Source: Streptomyces sp. 1-11 (GTDB taxonomy: Bacteria > Actinomycetota > Actinomycetes > Streptomycetales > Streptomycetaceae). From it: a DNA stretch of 64,000 nt. Made by a program: the position numbers and the translations under genes. Where the stretch lies: positions 116,641 through 180,640 of the forward strand of contig NZ_BJTV01000016.1 in assembly GCF_007176755.1 (NCBI RefSeq), written 5' to 3'. Numbering within the stretch: position 1 is the stretch's first letter; the number at the start of each line of letters is the position of its first letter. The notes beneath the pieces were generated by a model. That model searched no databases, was not told where the DNA came from, and worked only from the letters and a program-made list of their open reading frames with translations. Positions 18,921-27,959 of the stretch are shown piece by piece.

Positions 18921-19910
18921 GTGCTCATCGACACCTACGGCCGCGTCGCCACCGACCTTCGGGTCTCGCTGACCGACCGGTGCAATCTGCGCTGTACCTA
19001 CTGCATGCCCGAGGAAGGCCTGCAGTGGCTGGCCAAGCCCGACCTGCTCACCGACGACGAGATCGTCCGCCTCATCGGCATCGCGGTCGGCGGGCTCGGC
19101 ATCGAGGAGGTCCGCTTCACCGGCGGCGAGCCCCTGCTGCGCCCCGGCCTGGCCGGCATCGTCGAGCGGGTCGCCGCACTCGAGCCCCGTCCCCAGATGT
19201 CCCTCACCACCAACGGCATCGGTCTGCGTCGCACCGCCTCCGCCCTGAAGGCGGCGGGCCTGGACCGGGTCAACGTGTCCCTGGACACCCTGCGCCCGGA
19301 CGTCTTCAAGACCCTCACCCGACGCGACCGCCACCGCGACGTCCTGGAAGGCCTGGAGGCCGCCCGCGAGGCGGGCCTCGACCCGGTCAAGGTCAACTCG
19401 GTCCTGATGCCGGGGCTGAACGCCGACGAGGCCCCGGACCTGCTGGCCTGGGCGGTGGAGAACGACTACGAACTACGCTTCATCGAGCAGATGCCGCTCG
19501 ACGCCCAGCACGGCTGGAAGCGCGACGGCATGGTGACCGCCGGGGACATCCTGGCCTCCCTGCGCACCCGCTTCGACCTCACGCCCGAGGGGGCGGACGA
19601 GCGGGGTTCGGCGCCGGCCGAACGCTGGCTGGTGGACGGCGGCCCGCACCGCGTCGGCGTGATCGCGTCGGTCACCCGCCCGTTCTGCGCCGCCTGCGAC
19701 CGCACCCGGCTCACGGCCGACGGCCAGATACGGACCTGCCTGTTCGCCACCGAGGAGACCGACCTGCGAGCGGCCCTGCGCTCCGGCGCCCCCGACGAGG
19801 AGATCGCCCGCCTCTGGCGCGTGGCGATGTGGGGCAAGAAGGCCGGCGCGGGCCTCGACGACCCGTCGTTCGTCCAGCCGGACCGGCCGATGTCGGCGAT
19901 CGGCGGCTAG
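18921..19910 (+). CDS. moaA: GTP 3',8-cyclase MoaA
   Basis: 329 residues from GTG 18921, right after a GAGGGAGGGG ribosome site; this start puts the conserved LIDTYGRVATDLRVSLTDRC at the N-terminus. Radical-SAM cluster C21-x3-C25-x2-C28 (CNLRCTYC), TGGEPLL motif, C-terminal second [4Fe-4S] cluster (FCAACDRTRL ... RTCLF) and the C-terminal GlyGly needed for activity. Catalyses the first step of molybdenum cofactor synthesis, converting GTP toward cyclic pyranopterin monophosphate. No other moa genes are in view. Confidence 0.96.
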   Translation: MLIDTYGRVATDLRVSLTDRCNLRCTYCMPEEGLQWLAKPDLLTDDEIVRLIGIAVGGLGIEEVRFTGGEPLLRPGLAGIVERVAALEPRPQMSLTTNGIGLRRTASALKAAGLDRVNVSLDTLRPDVFKTLTRRDRHRDVLEGLEAAREAGLDPVKVNSVLMPGLNADEAPDLLAWAVENDYELRFIEQMPLDAQHGWKRDGMVTAGDILASLRTRFDLTPEGADERGSAPAERWLVDGGPHRVGVIASVTRPFCAACDRTRLTADGQIRTCLFATEETDLRAALRSGAPDEEIARLWRVAMWGKKAGAGLDDPSFVQPDRPMSAIGG

Positions 19911-19953
19911 AGCCCGTCGCGAGGGCGGCGGACGGTGATCCGGCGACGGGGTC

Positions 19954-20172
19954 TCACGACTCCTCGGCCGCCCGCCACTCCTCGAACCTCACCACGTCCT
20001 TCAGGAACCCCCGGACCCCGAGGAACTGCGAGAGGTGCTCGCGGTGCTCCTCGCAGGCGAGCCACGTCTTGCGCCGCTCCGGAGTGTGGATCTTCGGGTT
20101 GTTCCAGGCCAGTACCCACACGGCGGTGGCACGGCAGCCCTTGGCGGAGCAGATGGGGGTCTCGTCACTCAC
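19954..20172 (-). CDS. conserved hypothetical small Cys/His protein
   Basis: 72 residues, ATG 20170-20172. The pattern CSAKGC at residues 8-13 and CEEHREH in the middle could bind one zinc. Rich in Trp (WVLAWNN, TWLACEEH, EEWRA). The family appears widespread in Streptomyces next to moaA; some database entries call such proteins acetone carboxylase, which the sequence does not support. Function unknown. Confidence 0.7.
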   Translation of the reverse strand: MSDETPICSAKGCRATAVWVLAWNNPKIHTPERRKTWLACEEHREHLSQFLGVRGFLKDVVRFEEWRAAEES

Positions 20173-20217
20173 AGGTTCTTCACTGGTTCCGTCTCACCGG
20201 GCCCCCGTAAACAAGGC

Positions 20218-20253
20218 GACGCCGAGCAGCCACGGGGGGAGCTGCCCGGCGTC
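20218..20253 (-). terminator. stem-loop downstream of the DUF3099 gene
   Basis: GACGCCG-A-GCAGC ... GCTGC-C-CGGCGTC forms a long hairpin in the 242-bp gap between two minus-strand genes. It lies downstream of the DUF3099 gene and could end its transcript. The rest of this gap shows no gene. Confidence 0.45.
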
Positions 20254-20414
20254 GGTCCGTCGCTCCGACGGGGGATGCGGAGCGCGTACGCAGTATGTCA
20301 TGGGTCACCCTGCGTCCGGCACCGAACCGCACGAATGAATTGAGCTTTTCCTGAGCTTGGCGACGGGTCCGGTCCACCGCCCCGTGTCCGCCTTGTTCAG
20401 GCCCCGCACGGCGG

Positions 20415-20807
20415 TCACTGCCGCTCGCCGGACCCCCGCGTCCCCGGCTCCGCCGACAGGTCCTCCGGTACGGATTCCGCCTGCGCGCTCCCGTCCTGCG
20501 CGCGCGGCGGAGTGATCATCGGCCGCGTCGGAGCCGTGACGAAGGTCGACGGAAGGGCGGGCGGCCGCTCCCGGCCGGCGTTCGCGATCACCACCGCGAT
20601 GTAGGGGAGCACCGCGCCGAGCACCAGCGCCACGATGGCCACGTACCGTTCGACGTTCCACAGGGTCGCCGCGAGGATCACCGAGGCGGTCCGGATCGTC
20701 ATCGAGATGACATACCGCCGCTGCCGGCCCCGCACGTCCTCGGCCAGACCCGTCCGGGCGCCGGTGATCCGGAACACCTGGACGTCGCCGCCGTGCTGCT
20801 TCCGCAT
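20415..20807 (-). CDS. DUF3099 domain membrane protein
   Basis: 130 residues from ATG 20805-20807, preceded by GGTGGAA; a GTG one codon upstream is possible. Core motif RRYVISMTIRTASVILAATLWNVERYVAIVALVLGAVLPYIAVVIANAGRE gives two transmembrane helices (about 40-57 and 60-80) and the conserved IANAGRE that defines DUF3099. The C-terminal tail is polar and Pro-rich. Actinobacterial membrane protein of unknown function. Confidence 0.85.
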   Translation of the reverse strand: MRKQHGGDVQVFRITGARTGLAEDVRGRQRRYVISMTIRTASVILAATLWNVERYVAIVALVLGAVLPYIAVVIANAGRERPPALPSTFVTAPTRPMITPPRAQDGSAQAESVPEDLSAEPGTRGSGERQ

Positions 20808-21055
20808 CACATTCCACCATCCGCCCGCATCGAGCTCCCATGGCCCGCAGAACCGTCGTCCGCGTGGGCGCCGGCCCGTGCGGAACATCTCCACGGTACG
20901 CCGCGACCCGGCCGCCCACGAGACCGGGTCGCCGCCCGTCCGCGCGACCACCGTGGGCCGGACCACGTACGGGCGCACCCGACATGCGCCGTACGGCCCG
21001 CACGCCGAGACTTGCCGTAGTGCTCACGCACGCCAATCGGTACGAGGAGGAAGCC

Positions 21056-21337
21056 ATGGGCTGGTTGTGGGCGATCATCGTGGGCTTCGTGCTGGGCCTC
21101 ATCGCCAAGGCGGTCATTCCCGGCAAGCAGCACAGCCCCCTGTGGCTGACCACCATCGGCGGCATCCTCGGCGCCATCGCCGGAAACGCGATCGCGGCCG
21201 CCCTCGGCGTCGCGCAGACCAAGGGCATCGACTGGAGCCGGCACATCTTCCAGATCGTCGCCGCGATCATCATCGTCGCCGTGATCGACGCCCTCTACAT
21301 GGCGACGGTCGGCAAGCACAAACGGCAGCGCGTCTGA
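21056..21337 (+). CDS. GlsB/YeaQ/YmgE family membrane protein
   Basis: 93 residues, GAGGAGG ribosome site before ATG 21056. Three glycine-rich transmembrane helices: MGWLWAIIVGFVLGLIAKAV, LTTIGGILGAIAGNAIAAAL and IFQIVAAIIIVAVIDALYM. Transglycosylase-associated (GlsB) family; stress-linked in other bacteria but with no known activity. Separated from convergent tyrS by a perfect 18-bp-stem terminator. Confidence 0.88.
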   Translation: MGWLWAIIVGFVLGLIAKAVIPGKQHSPLWLTTIGGILGAIAGNAIAAALGVAQTKGIDWSRHIFQIVAAIIIVAVIDALYMATVGKHKRQRV

Positions 21338-21342
21338 CGGCG

Positions 21343-21392
21343 GACACACCGGAGGGCGGCCCCCGCGTCGGAAAGCCGCCCTCCGGTGTGTC
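21343..21392. terminator. bidirectional terminator between GlsB-type gene and tyrS
   Basis: Perfect 18-bp arms (21343-21360 and 21375-21392) around a 14-base loop in the gap between convergent genes. Confidence 0.8.
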
Positions 21393-21410
21393 TCAGGCCT
21401 CCGGCATGTC

Positions 21411-22679
21411 TCAGGCCGGCTTGACCTCGACCGCGGCCAGGTTCTTCTTGCCCCGGCGCAGCACCAGCCAGCGCCCGTGCAGCAGGTCCTCCCGGGCGGG
21501 CACCGCGTCCTCCGCGGTCACCTTCGCGTTGTTCACGTAGGCGCCGCCCTCCTTCACCGTCCGGCGGGCGGCCGACTTGCTGGCCACCAGACCGACCTCG
21601 GCGAACAGGTCCGTCACCGGGCCCAGCTCGGTGACCTGGATGTGCGGCACCTCGGACAGCGCGGCCGACAGCGTCCTGTCGTCCAGCTCCGCCAGCTCGC
21701 CCTGACCGAAGAGCGCCTTGGACGCGGCGATCACGGCGGCCGTCTGACCGGCGCCGTGCACCAGCGTCGTCAGCTCCTCGGCGAGGGCGCGCTGCGCGGC
21801 CCTGGCCTGCGGACGCTCCTCGGTCTGCCGCTCCAGCTCCTCCAGCTCCTCCCGGGACCTGAACGACAGGATCCGCATGTACCGCGAGATGTCCCGGTCG
21901 TCCACGTTCAGCCAGAACTGGTAGAACGCGTACGGCGCGGTCATCTCCGGGTCGAGCCAGACGGCCCCGCCCTCGGTCTTGCCGAACTTGGTGCCGTCCG
22001 CCTTGGTCATCAGCGGGGTGGCCAGGGCGTGCACGTCGGCGTCCGGCTCCAGCCGGTGGATCAGGTCCAGGCCGGCCGTGAGGTTGCCCCACTGGTCGCT
22101 GCCGCCCTGCTGGAGCCTGCAGCCGTACCGCCGGTAGAGCTGCAGGAAGTCCATGCCCTGCAGGATCTGGTAGCTGAACTCGGTGTAGCTGATGCCCTGG
22201 TCGGACTCCAGCCGGCGGGCCACGGAGTCCTTCGTGAGCATCTTGTTCACCCGGAAGTGCTTGCCGATGTCCCGCAGGAACTCGATCGCGGACAGGCCTT
22301 CCGTCCAGTCGAGGTTGTTCACCATGACGGCGGCGTTCTCGCCCTCGAAGGACAGGAACGGCTCGATCTGGCCGCGCAGCCGGCCCACCCAGCCGGCCAC
22401 CGTCTCCGGGTCGTTCAGCGTGCGCTCGGCGGTCGGGCGCGGGTCGCCGATCAGCCCCGTCGCGCCGCCGACCAGCGCCAGCGGCCGGTGCCCGGCCTGC
22501 TGGAGCCGGCGCACGGTCAGCACCTGCACCAGGTGCCCCACGTGCAGCGACGGCGCCGTCGGGTCGAAACCGCAATAGAACGTGACGGGACCGTCCGCGA
22601 GCGCCTTGCGCAAGGCGTCCTCGTCGGTGGACAGGGCGAACAGCCCACGCCACTTCAGCTCGTCGACGATGTCCGTCAC
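21411..22679 (-). CDS. tyrS: tyrosyl-tRNA synthetase
   Basis: 422 residues from GTG 22677-22679 with an AAGGAGA ribosome site. Class I synthetase: Tyr-binding FYCGFDPTAPSLHVGHL (HIGH box as HVGH), GGSDQWGN, and KMSKS-type loop KFGKT; C-terminal S4 RNA-binding domain (VGLVASKSAARRTVKEGGAYVNNAKV). Charges tRNA-Tyr in the cytosol. Full length for the bacterial enzyme. An upstream tyrosine T-box is not apparent. Confidence 0.97.
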   Translation of the reverse strand: MTDIVDELKWRGLFALSTDEDALRKALADGPVTFYCGFDPTAPSLHVGHLVQVLTVRRLQQAGHRPLALVGGATGLIGDPRPTAERTLNDPETVAGWVGRLRGQIEPFLSFEGENAAVMVNNLDWTEGLSAIEFLRDIGKHFRVNKMLTKDSVARRLESDQGISYTEFSYQILQGMDFLQLYRRYGCRLQQGGSDQWGNLTAGLDLIHRLEPDADVHALATPLMTKADGTKFGKTEGGAVWLDPEMTAPYAFYQFWLNVDDRDISRYMRILSFRSREELEELERQTEERPQARAAQRALAEELTTLVHGAGQTAAVIAASKALFGQGELAELDDRTLSAALSEVPHIQVTELGPVTDLFAEVGLVASKSAARRTVKEGGAYVNNAKVTAEDAVPAREDLLHGRWLVLRRGKKNLAAVEVKPA

Positions 22680-22735
22680 GGTTCTCGTGTCTCCTTGAAG
22701 ATCTTCGGGCGGTCGGGTGACAGCCGACTACGAGG

Positions 22736-24130
22736 TTATACGCCCTGGCTGACCGAACTCATGTTGAAGTCCGGGATCCGCAGCGCGGGCATCGCGGCCC
22801 GGGTGAACCAGTCGCTCCACTCGCGCGGCAGCGTCTTCTCGGTGCGCCCGGCCTCCGCCGCCCTGCCCAGCAGGTCCACCGGCGACTCGTTGAACCGGAA
22901 GTTGTTCACCTGCCCGGTGACCTCCCCGTCCTCCACCAGGTAGACGCCGTCCCGGGTGAGGCCGGTGAGCAGCAGCGTCGCCGGGTCCACCTCGCGGATG
23001 TACCACAGGCAGGTCAGCAGCAGCCCGCGTCCGGTGTCCGCGACCATCTCCTCCAGGGAGCGGTCCTGACCGCCGTCGAGGATCAGGTTCCCGAGCGCCG
23101 GGGCGACCGGCAGCCCGGTCAGGCCCGCGCTGTGCCGGGTCGTGGTCAGGTTCCGCAGCACGCCCTCGCCGACCCAGTCGGTGGCCCGCACCGGCAGCCC
23201 GTTGTCGAACACGGACTGGTCGCCGCCGGAGGAGTGGGCGACCACGAACGGCGCGCACTCCAGGCCCGGCTCGTGCGGGTCGCTGCGCAGGGTCAGCGGC
23301 AGCTCGCTCAGCTTCTCGCCGACCCGGGTGCCGCCGCCCGGCCTGGAGAACACCGTGCGGCCCTCCGCCGCGTCCCGGCCCGAGCCCGACCAGAGCTGGT
23401 AGATCAGCAGGTCGGCGACCGCGGTCGGCGGCAGCAGCGTCTCGTACCGGCCCGCGGGCAGCTCCACGCGCCGTTCGGCCCAGCCCAGGCGCACGGCCAG
23501 CTCGGCGTCGAGCGCGCCCGGGTCGACGTCCTTGAAGTCGCGCGTCGACCGCCCCGCCCACGCCGAACGGGTGCGGTCCGGCGACTTGGCGTTCATCTCC
23601 AGCGTCCCGGTGGGCTGGTCGTGCCGCAGCCGCAAGCCGGTGGAGGTGCCCAGGTACGTCGACACCAGCTCGTGGTTGGCGAAGCCGTACAGCTCACGGC
23701 CGCCGGCCCGGGCGCGGGCGAAGGCCTCGCCGAGCGCCGGGGCGAAGTCGGCGAACACCGCGGAGGAGTTCTCGGCGGGCGCGTCGGTGAAGTCCGGGGA
23801 AGGGGGCACGTCGCCGACCAGCGGCTGCGCGTCCTCGGCGGGCCCGGCCCCGCGCGCCGCGGCCTCGGCGGCCCGCACCAGCGGCTCCAGCTCCGCGGCC
23901 GTCACCGCGGACCGGGACACGACGCCGGACGCGGTGCCCTCCTTGCCGTCCACGGTCGCGATCACCGTGAGCGTACGGCCGCGCGTCACGCCGTTCGTGG
24001 TGAGCGCGTTCCCCGCCCAGCGCAGGTTCGCGGTCGACTGCTCGTCGGCGATGACCACGCAGCCGTCGGCCCGGGACAGCGCGAGCGCCTGCTCGACGAC
24101 CTCGTGCGGCTTGTTGGTACGGGCGCTCAT
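22736..24130 (-). CDS. TldE/PmbA-like metalloprotease subunit
   Basis: 464 residues, starting at ATG 24128-24130 inside the tldD stop (ATGA overlap), so the pair is co-translated. TldE traits: ADEQSTANLRWAGNALTTNGVTRG near the start, ..GLRLRHDQPTGTLEMNAKSPDRTRSAWAG.. and C-terminal YLVEDGEVTGQVNNFRFNESPVDLLG. It lacks the metal-binding HExxxH of its partner, as expected for the non-catalytic subunit. TldD/TldE complexes degrade or process peptides, including RiPP precursors in some bacteria; the substrate here is unknown. Confidence 0.9.
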   Translation of the reverse strand: MSARTNKPHEVVEQALALSRADGCVVIADEQSTANLRWAGNALTTNGVTRGRTLTVIATVDGKEGTASGVVSRSAVTAAELEPLVRAAEAAARGAGPAEDAQPLVGDVPPSPDFTDAPAENSSAVFADFAPALGEAFARARAGGRELYGFANHELVSTYLGTSTGLRLRHDQPTGTLEMNAKSPDRTRSAWAGRSTRDFKDVDPGALDAELAVRLGWAERRVELPAGRYETLLPPTAVADLLIYQLWSGSGRDAAEGRTVFSRPGGGTRVGEKLSELPLTLRSDPHEPGLECAPFVVAHSSGGDQSVFDNGLPVRATDWVGEGVLRNLTTTRHSAGLTGLPVAPALGNLILDGGQDRSLEEMVADTGRGLLLTCLWYIREVDPATLLLTGLTRDGVYLVEDGEVTGQVNNFRFNESPVDLLGRAAEAGRTEKTLPREWSDWFTRAAMPALRIPDFNMSSVSQGV

Positions 24131-25683
24131 CGGCCGGCCTCCTGGGTGGTGTTCAGAATGTTGACGCCCCGGAACAGCGCGGAGGGGCACCCGTGGGACA
24201 CGGCGGCCACCTGGCCCGGCTGGGCCTTGCCGCAGTTGAAGGCGCCGCCCAGGACATAGGTCTGCGGGCCGCCCACGGCGGCCATCGAGCCCCAGAAGTC
24301 GGTGGTCGTCGCCTGGTAGGCGACGTCCTTGAGCTGCCCGGTGATCCGGCCGTTCTCGATCCGGAAGAAGCGCTGCCCGGTGAACTGGAAGTTGTAGCGC
24401 TGCATGTCGATCGACCAGGAGCGGTCGCCGACCACGTAGATGCCCCGGTCGACGCCCCCGATCAGGTCCTCGGTGGACATCCCCGCGGGGTCCGGCCGCA
24501 GCGACACGTTGGCCATGCGCTGCACCGGCACATGACCCGGCGAGTCGGCGAACGCGCACCCGTTGGACCGCTCGAACCCGGTCAGCCGGGCGATCCGCCG
24601 GTCGAGCTGGTAGCCCACCAGCGTGCCGTCCTTCACCAGGTCCCAGGACTGCGCCTCGACGCCCTCGTCGTCGTAGCCGACGGTCGCGAGGCCGTGCTCG
24701 GCGGTGCGGTCGCCGGTGACGTTCATCAGCTCGGAGCCGTACCTGAGCTTGCCGAGCTGGTCGAAGGTGGCGAAGGAGGTGCCGGCGTAGGCGGCCTCGT
24801 AGCCGAGGGCGCGGTCCAGCTCGGTGGCGTGCCCGATGGACTCGTGGATGGTCAGCCACAGGTTGGACGGGTCGACCACCAGGTCGTACAGGCCCGGCTC
24901 CACGCTCGGCGCCCGCATCTTCTCCGCCAGCAGCTCCGGGATCCGCTCCAGCTCGGCGTCCCAGTCCCAGCCGGTGCCCGTCAGGTACTCCCAGCCCCGG
25001 CCCACCGGCGGCGCGATGGTCCGCATCGAGTCGAACTCGCCGCTCGAGTCGTCCACCGACACCGCGGTGAGCTGCGGGTGCAGCCGCACCCGCTGCTGGG
25101 TCGTCACGGTGCCGGCCGTGTCCGCGTAGAACTTGTTCTCGTGCACGGTGAGCAGCGAGGCGTCCACGTGGTCCACGCCGTTCGCCGCGAGCAGCCGGGC
25201 GCTCCACTGCGCCAGCAGCCCGGCCTTCTCCTCGTCGGGCACCGAGAAGGGGTCGATCTCGTACGACGAGATCCACGTGCGGTCCGCGTGCACCGGCTCG
25301 TCCGCCAGCTCCACCCTCCCCCACTGCCCGAAAGGCGTGGGAGGTGCCCCCACGTCCGCGCCGGCCGCCCTGATGACCTGCGCGGAGAGCTTCGCCATCG
25401 CCACCGCCTGGGAGGCGACCTTCGCGGCCGCGTCCAGGCTCAGGTCCACCCCGGACGCGAAGCCCCAGGCGCCGCCGTGCACGACCCGGACCGCGTAGCC
25501 GAGGTCGGTGGTGTCCGACGATCCCGCGGGCCTGGCGTCCCGCAGCCGCCAGGACGCGCTGCGCACCCGCTCGAACCGGAAGTCCGCATGCTCGGCCCCG
25601 AGCGCCCGCGCGCGTGCCAGCGCGGCGTCGGCCAGGGCCCTCAGCGGCAGCGCCGTGAAGGCTTCGTCGATGGAATGAGGCAC
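24127..25683 (-). CDS. tldD: TldD-like zinc metalloprotease subunit
   Basis: 518 residues from GTG 25681-25683, which has an AGGGAGA ribosome site; an upstream ATG at 25722 gives a non-conserved extension. Metal-binding motif HESIGHATELD (HExxxH) near residue 285, FxxxxxxGKLRYGSELMNVTGD and C-terminal GGAFNCGKAQPGQVAAVSHGCPSALFRGVNILNT. Catalytic partner of TldE encoded immediately downstream; together they form a chamber-like peptidase in the cytosol. Divergent from fabG-fabI, with a 9-bp-arm inverted repeat between. Confidence 0.93.
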   Translation of the reverse strand: MPHSIDEAFTALPLRALADAALARARALGAEHADFRFERVRSASWRLRDARPAGSSDTTDLGYAVRVVHGGAWGFASGVDLSLDAAAKVASQAVAMAKLSAQVIRAAGADVGAPPTPFGQWGRVELADEPVHADRTWISSYEIDPFSVPDEEKAGLLAQWSARLLAANGVDHVDASLLTVHENKFYADTAGTVTTQQRVRLHPQLTAVSVDDSSGEFDSMRTIAPPVGRGWEYLTGTGWDWDAELERIPELLAEKMRAPSVEPGLYDLVVDPSNLWLTIHESIGHATELDRALGYEAAYAGTSFATFDQLGKLRYGSELMNVTGDRTAEHGLATVGYDDEGVEAQSWDLVKDGTLVGYQLDRRIARLTGFERSNGCAFADSPGHVPVQRMANVSLRPDPAGMSTEDLIGGVDRGIYVVGDRSWSIDMQRYNFQFTGQRFFRIENGRITGQLKDVAYQATTTDFWGSMAAVGGPQTYVLGGAFNCGKAQPGQVAAVSHGCPSALFRGVNILNTTQEAGR

Positions 25684-25784
25684 GGAGGTCTCCCTGCTGT
25701 CGTGGCCTGTCGGTCCGATCATGTCCTGACAGCGGCCCGGCGGACCACAGGTTTCGCTCCGCCCGGGCCGCTTTCTGTAGGGAC

Positions 25785-25814
25785 CCGACAGTGACGCACT
25801 TCAGCCACTGTCGG
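25785..25814. promoter_or_regulatory. inverted repeat between tldD and fabG
   Basis: Perfect CCGACAGTG-N12-CACTGTCGG in the divergent intergenic region, about 115 bp before the fabG start. It could be an operator for fatty-acid synthesis or tldD expression, or an RNA hairpin. No regulator is identified. Confidence 0.4.
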
Positions 25815-25929
25815 TGCCCGCTTGCCCACGGAAGGGGCGCTACCGATAGGTTTTCGATGAAGCCGCCTGTCATCGAGGTGTTCGGGCGGGTGCCGTACCG
25901 CATCAGACCGCTATCGAAAGGGTGATCCG

Positions 25930-26634
25930 TTGAGCCGCTCGGTTCTCGTCACCGGAGGCAACCGGGGCATCGGCCTCGCCATCGCCCGCGCTTTCGCCGA
26001 CACCGGCGACAAGGTCGCGATCACGTACCGCTCGGGTGAGCCGCCGGCCGGCTTCCTCGCCGTCAAGTGCGACATCACCGACCCCGAGCAGGTGGAGCAG
26101 GCCTACAAGGAGATCGAGGAGCAGCACGGTCCCGTCGAGGTCCTCGTCGCCAACGCCGGCGTCACCCGGGACCAGCTCCTGATGCGCATGTCCGAGGAGG
26201 ACTTCACCTCGGTCATCGACACCAACCTCACCGGCACCTTCCGCGTCGTCAAGCGCGCCAACCGCGGCATGCTGCGGGCCCGCAAGGGCCGCGTCGTGCT
26301 GATCTCCTCGGTGGTCGGCCTGCTCGGCTCGGCGGGGCAGGCGAACTACGCCGCCTCCAAGGCCGGCCTCGTCGGCTTCGCGCGCTCCCTCGCCCGTGAG
26401 CTGGGCTCGCGCAACACCACCTTCAACGTCGTCGCGCCCGGCTTCGTCGACACCGACATGACCAAGGTGCTCACCGACGAGCAGCGCAAGGACATCGTGT
26501 CCCAGGTGCCGCTCGGCCGCTACGCGCAGCCGGAGGAGATCGCCGCGGCGGTGCGGTTCCTCGCCTCGGACGACGCCTCGTACATCACTGGAGCCGTCAT
26601 CCCCGTTGACGGCGGACTGGGAATGGGTCACTGA
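25930..26634 (+). CDS. fabG: 3-oxoacyl-ACP reductase
   Basis: 234 residues from TTG 25930, supported by GAAAGGG eight bases upstream and by the family N-terminus SRSVLVTGGNRGIGLAIA starting at once. SDR motifs: TGGNRGIG, LVANAG, catalytic Ser in LISSVVG, Tyr/Lys in NYAASKAG, and YITGAVIPVDGGLGMGH at the end. Reduces 3-oxoacyl-ACP with NADPH in fatty-acid elongation. Five bases separate it from fabI, the same order as mabA-inhA in mycobacteria. Confidence 0.94.
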   Translation: MSRSVLVTGGNRGIGLAIARAFADTGDKVAITYRSGEPPAGFLAVKCDITDPEQVEQAYKEIEEQHGPVEVLVANAGVTRDQLLMRMSEEDFTSVIDTNLTGTFRVVKRANRGMLRARKGRVVLISSVVGLLGSAGQANYAASKAGLVGFARSLARELGSRNTTFNVVAPGFVDTDMTKVLTDEQRKDIVSQVPLGRYAQPEEIAAAVRFLASDDASYITGAVIPVDGGLGMGH

Positions 26635-26639
26635 TCAAC

Positions 26640-27407
26640 ATGAGCGGAATTCTCGAGGGCAAGCGCATCCTGATCACGGGTGTGCTGACGGAGGCCTCCA
26701 TCGCCTTCCACGCAGCGAAGCTGGCCCAGGAGCAGGGCGCCGAGGTCATCCTGACCGCCTTCCCGCGGCCCACGCTGACCGAGCGCATCGCGAAGAAGCT
26801 GCCGAAGCCCGCGAAGGTCATCGAGCTGGACGTCACCAACGACGAGCACCTCGGGCGGCTGGCCGACCTCGTCGGCGAGGAGCTGGGCGGCCTGGACGGC
26901 GTCGTGCACTCCATCGGCTTCGCGCCGCAGGACGCGCTCGGCGGCAACTTCCTCAACACGCCGTTCGAGTCGGTCTCCACCGCCATGCACGTCTCGGCGT
27001 TCTCCCTGAAGGCGCTGACCATGGCCTGCCTGCCGCTGATGCAGAACGGCGGCTCGGTCGTCGGCCTCACCTTCGACGCGCAGTTCGCCTGGCCGCAGTA
27101 CGACTGGATGGGCCCGGCCAAGGCCGCGCTGGAGGCCACCAGCCGCTACATCGCCCGCGACCTGGGCAAGCAGAACATCCGCTGCAACCTCATCTCCGCG
27201 GGCCCGCTCGGCTCCATGGCCGCCAAGTCCATCCCGGGCTTCAGCGACCTCGCCGCCGTGTGGGACACCCGCTCCCCGCTGGAGTGGGACCTCAAGGACC
27301 CCGAGCCGGCCGGCCGCGGCATCGTCGCCCTGCTGAGCGACTGGTTCCCGAAGACCACCGGCGAGATCGTCCACGTGGACGGCGGCCTGCACGCCATCGG
27401 CGCCTGA
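26640..27407 (+). CDS. fabI: enoyl-ACP reductase (FabI/InhA type)
   Basis: 255 residues. NADH-binding ILEGKRILITGVLTEASIAFHAAKLAQEQGAEV, active-site YDWMGPAK (Tyr-x6-Lys) and C-terminal TGEIVHVDGGLHAIGA. InhA-like enoyl reductase that completes each cycle of type II fatty-acid synthesis. Co-transcribed with fabG; a strong stem-loop follows. Confidence 0.95.
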   Translation: MSGILEGKRILITGVLTEASIAFHAAKLAQEQGAEVILTAFPRPTLTERIAKKLPKPAKVIELDVTNDEHLGRLADLVGEELGGLDGVVHSIGFAPQDALGGNFLNTPFESVSTAMHVSAFSLKALTMACLPLMQNGGSVVGLTFDAQFAWPQYDWMGPAKAALEATSRYIARDLGKQNIRCNLISAGPLGSMAAKSIPGFSDLAAVWDTRSPLEWDLKDPEPAGRGIVALLSDWFPKTTGEIVHVDGGLHAIGA

Positions 27408-27461
27408 GCCGCGCACGGCACACGGTGACCCGCGTACCGCGCGGGTGAGCCCCGTACGCCC

Positions 27462-27500
27462 GACGCCCCGTTCCCCGCAGCGCGCGGGGAGCGGGGCGTC
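27462..27500 (+). terminator. terminator after fabI
   Basis: GACGCCCCG ... CGGGGCGTC with inner TTCCCCGC/GCGGGGAG pairing forms a long GC-rich hairpin 55 bp beyond the fabI stop. Confidence 0.7.
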
Positions 27501-27608
27501 ACTCGTGCGGCGTAACCGGCCGGGCGGTCCGGGGAGCCGGCGGCGCACCCTGGAGGCAGCGTCACCACCCCGCGCATCCCTCCGCAGCCTGGCCGAGGAG
27601 GTCCCCTT

Positions 27609-27959
27609 GTGCGCCTGTCCCGCAGCCTGGCCCCGGTGACCGTGGCCGCGGCGCTCGTGCTCTGTCTGCCGTACGCCACGCTCTGCCACGCGCGCGGGAG
27701 CGACGGCAAGCCGCCCGCGCCCGAGCTGTTCGGCGCCGCCTGCCGCACGGCCGTCACCGGCTCGCGCGTCGTCGCCTACTGCCACAACCCCTACGTCGAC
27801 ACCGACCGCGTGCGCCTCCACATCGAGTGCGCCCGCTGGTGGGACATCGACACCGACAGCGCGCCCGTGAACACCGACGCGGCCCTGACGGTGCGGCTGA
27901 CCGGCCGCTGCTGGAAGGAGGTCCGCTCGGTGTGGATCAGCCACCAGAAGGCGCGCTGA
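27609..27959 (+). CDS. small secreted hypothetical protein
   Basis: 116 residues from GTG 27609 with GAGGAGG upstream. Signal peptide at 1-28 (RLSRSLAPVTVAAALVLCLPYATLCHA). The mature part has four cysteines (AACRT, AYCHN, IECARWW, GRCWKEV), which suggest two disulfides, and a WWDIDTDSAP segment. Not recognised. Its 3' end overlaps the convergent GntR gene by 23 bp. Confidence 0.7.
   Translation: MRLSRSLAPVTVAAALVLCLPYATLCHARGSDGKPPAPELFGAACRTAVTGSRVVAYCHNPYVDTDRVRLHIECARWWDIDTDSAPVNTDAALTVRLTGRCWKEVRSVWISHQKAR

Noticed and set aside
18512..20338. 608-codon plus-strand open frame across the symporter end and moaA
   Set aside because: Arg/Pro/Gly-rich shadow frame overlapping well-supported symporter and MoaA genes.
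22736..25903. 1055-codon minus-strand open frame covering the TldE and TldD regions
   Set aside because: Only its 3' part (from 24130) is the real TldE gene. The upstream part is a stop-free shadow of TldD in another frame; TldD has conserved motifs and its own ribosome site.
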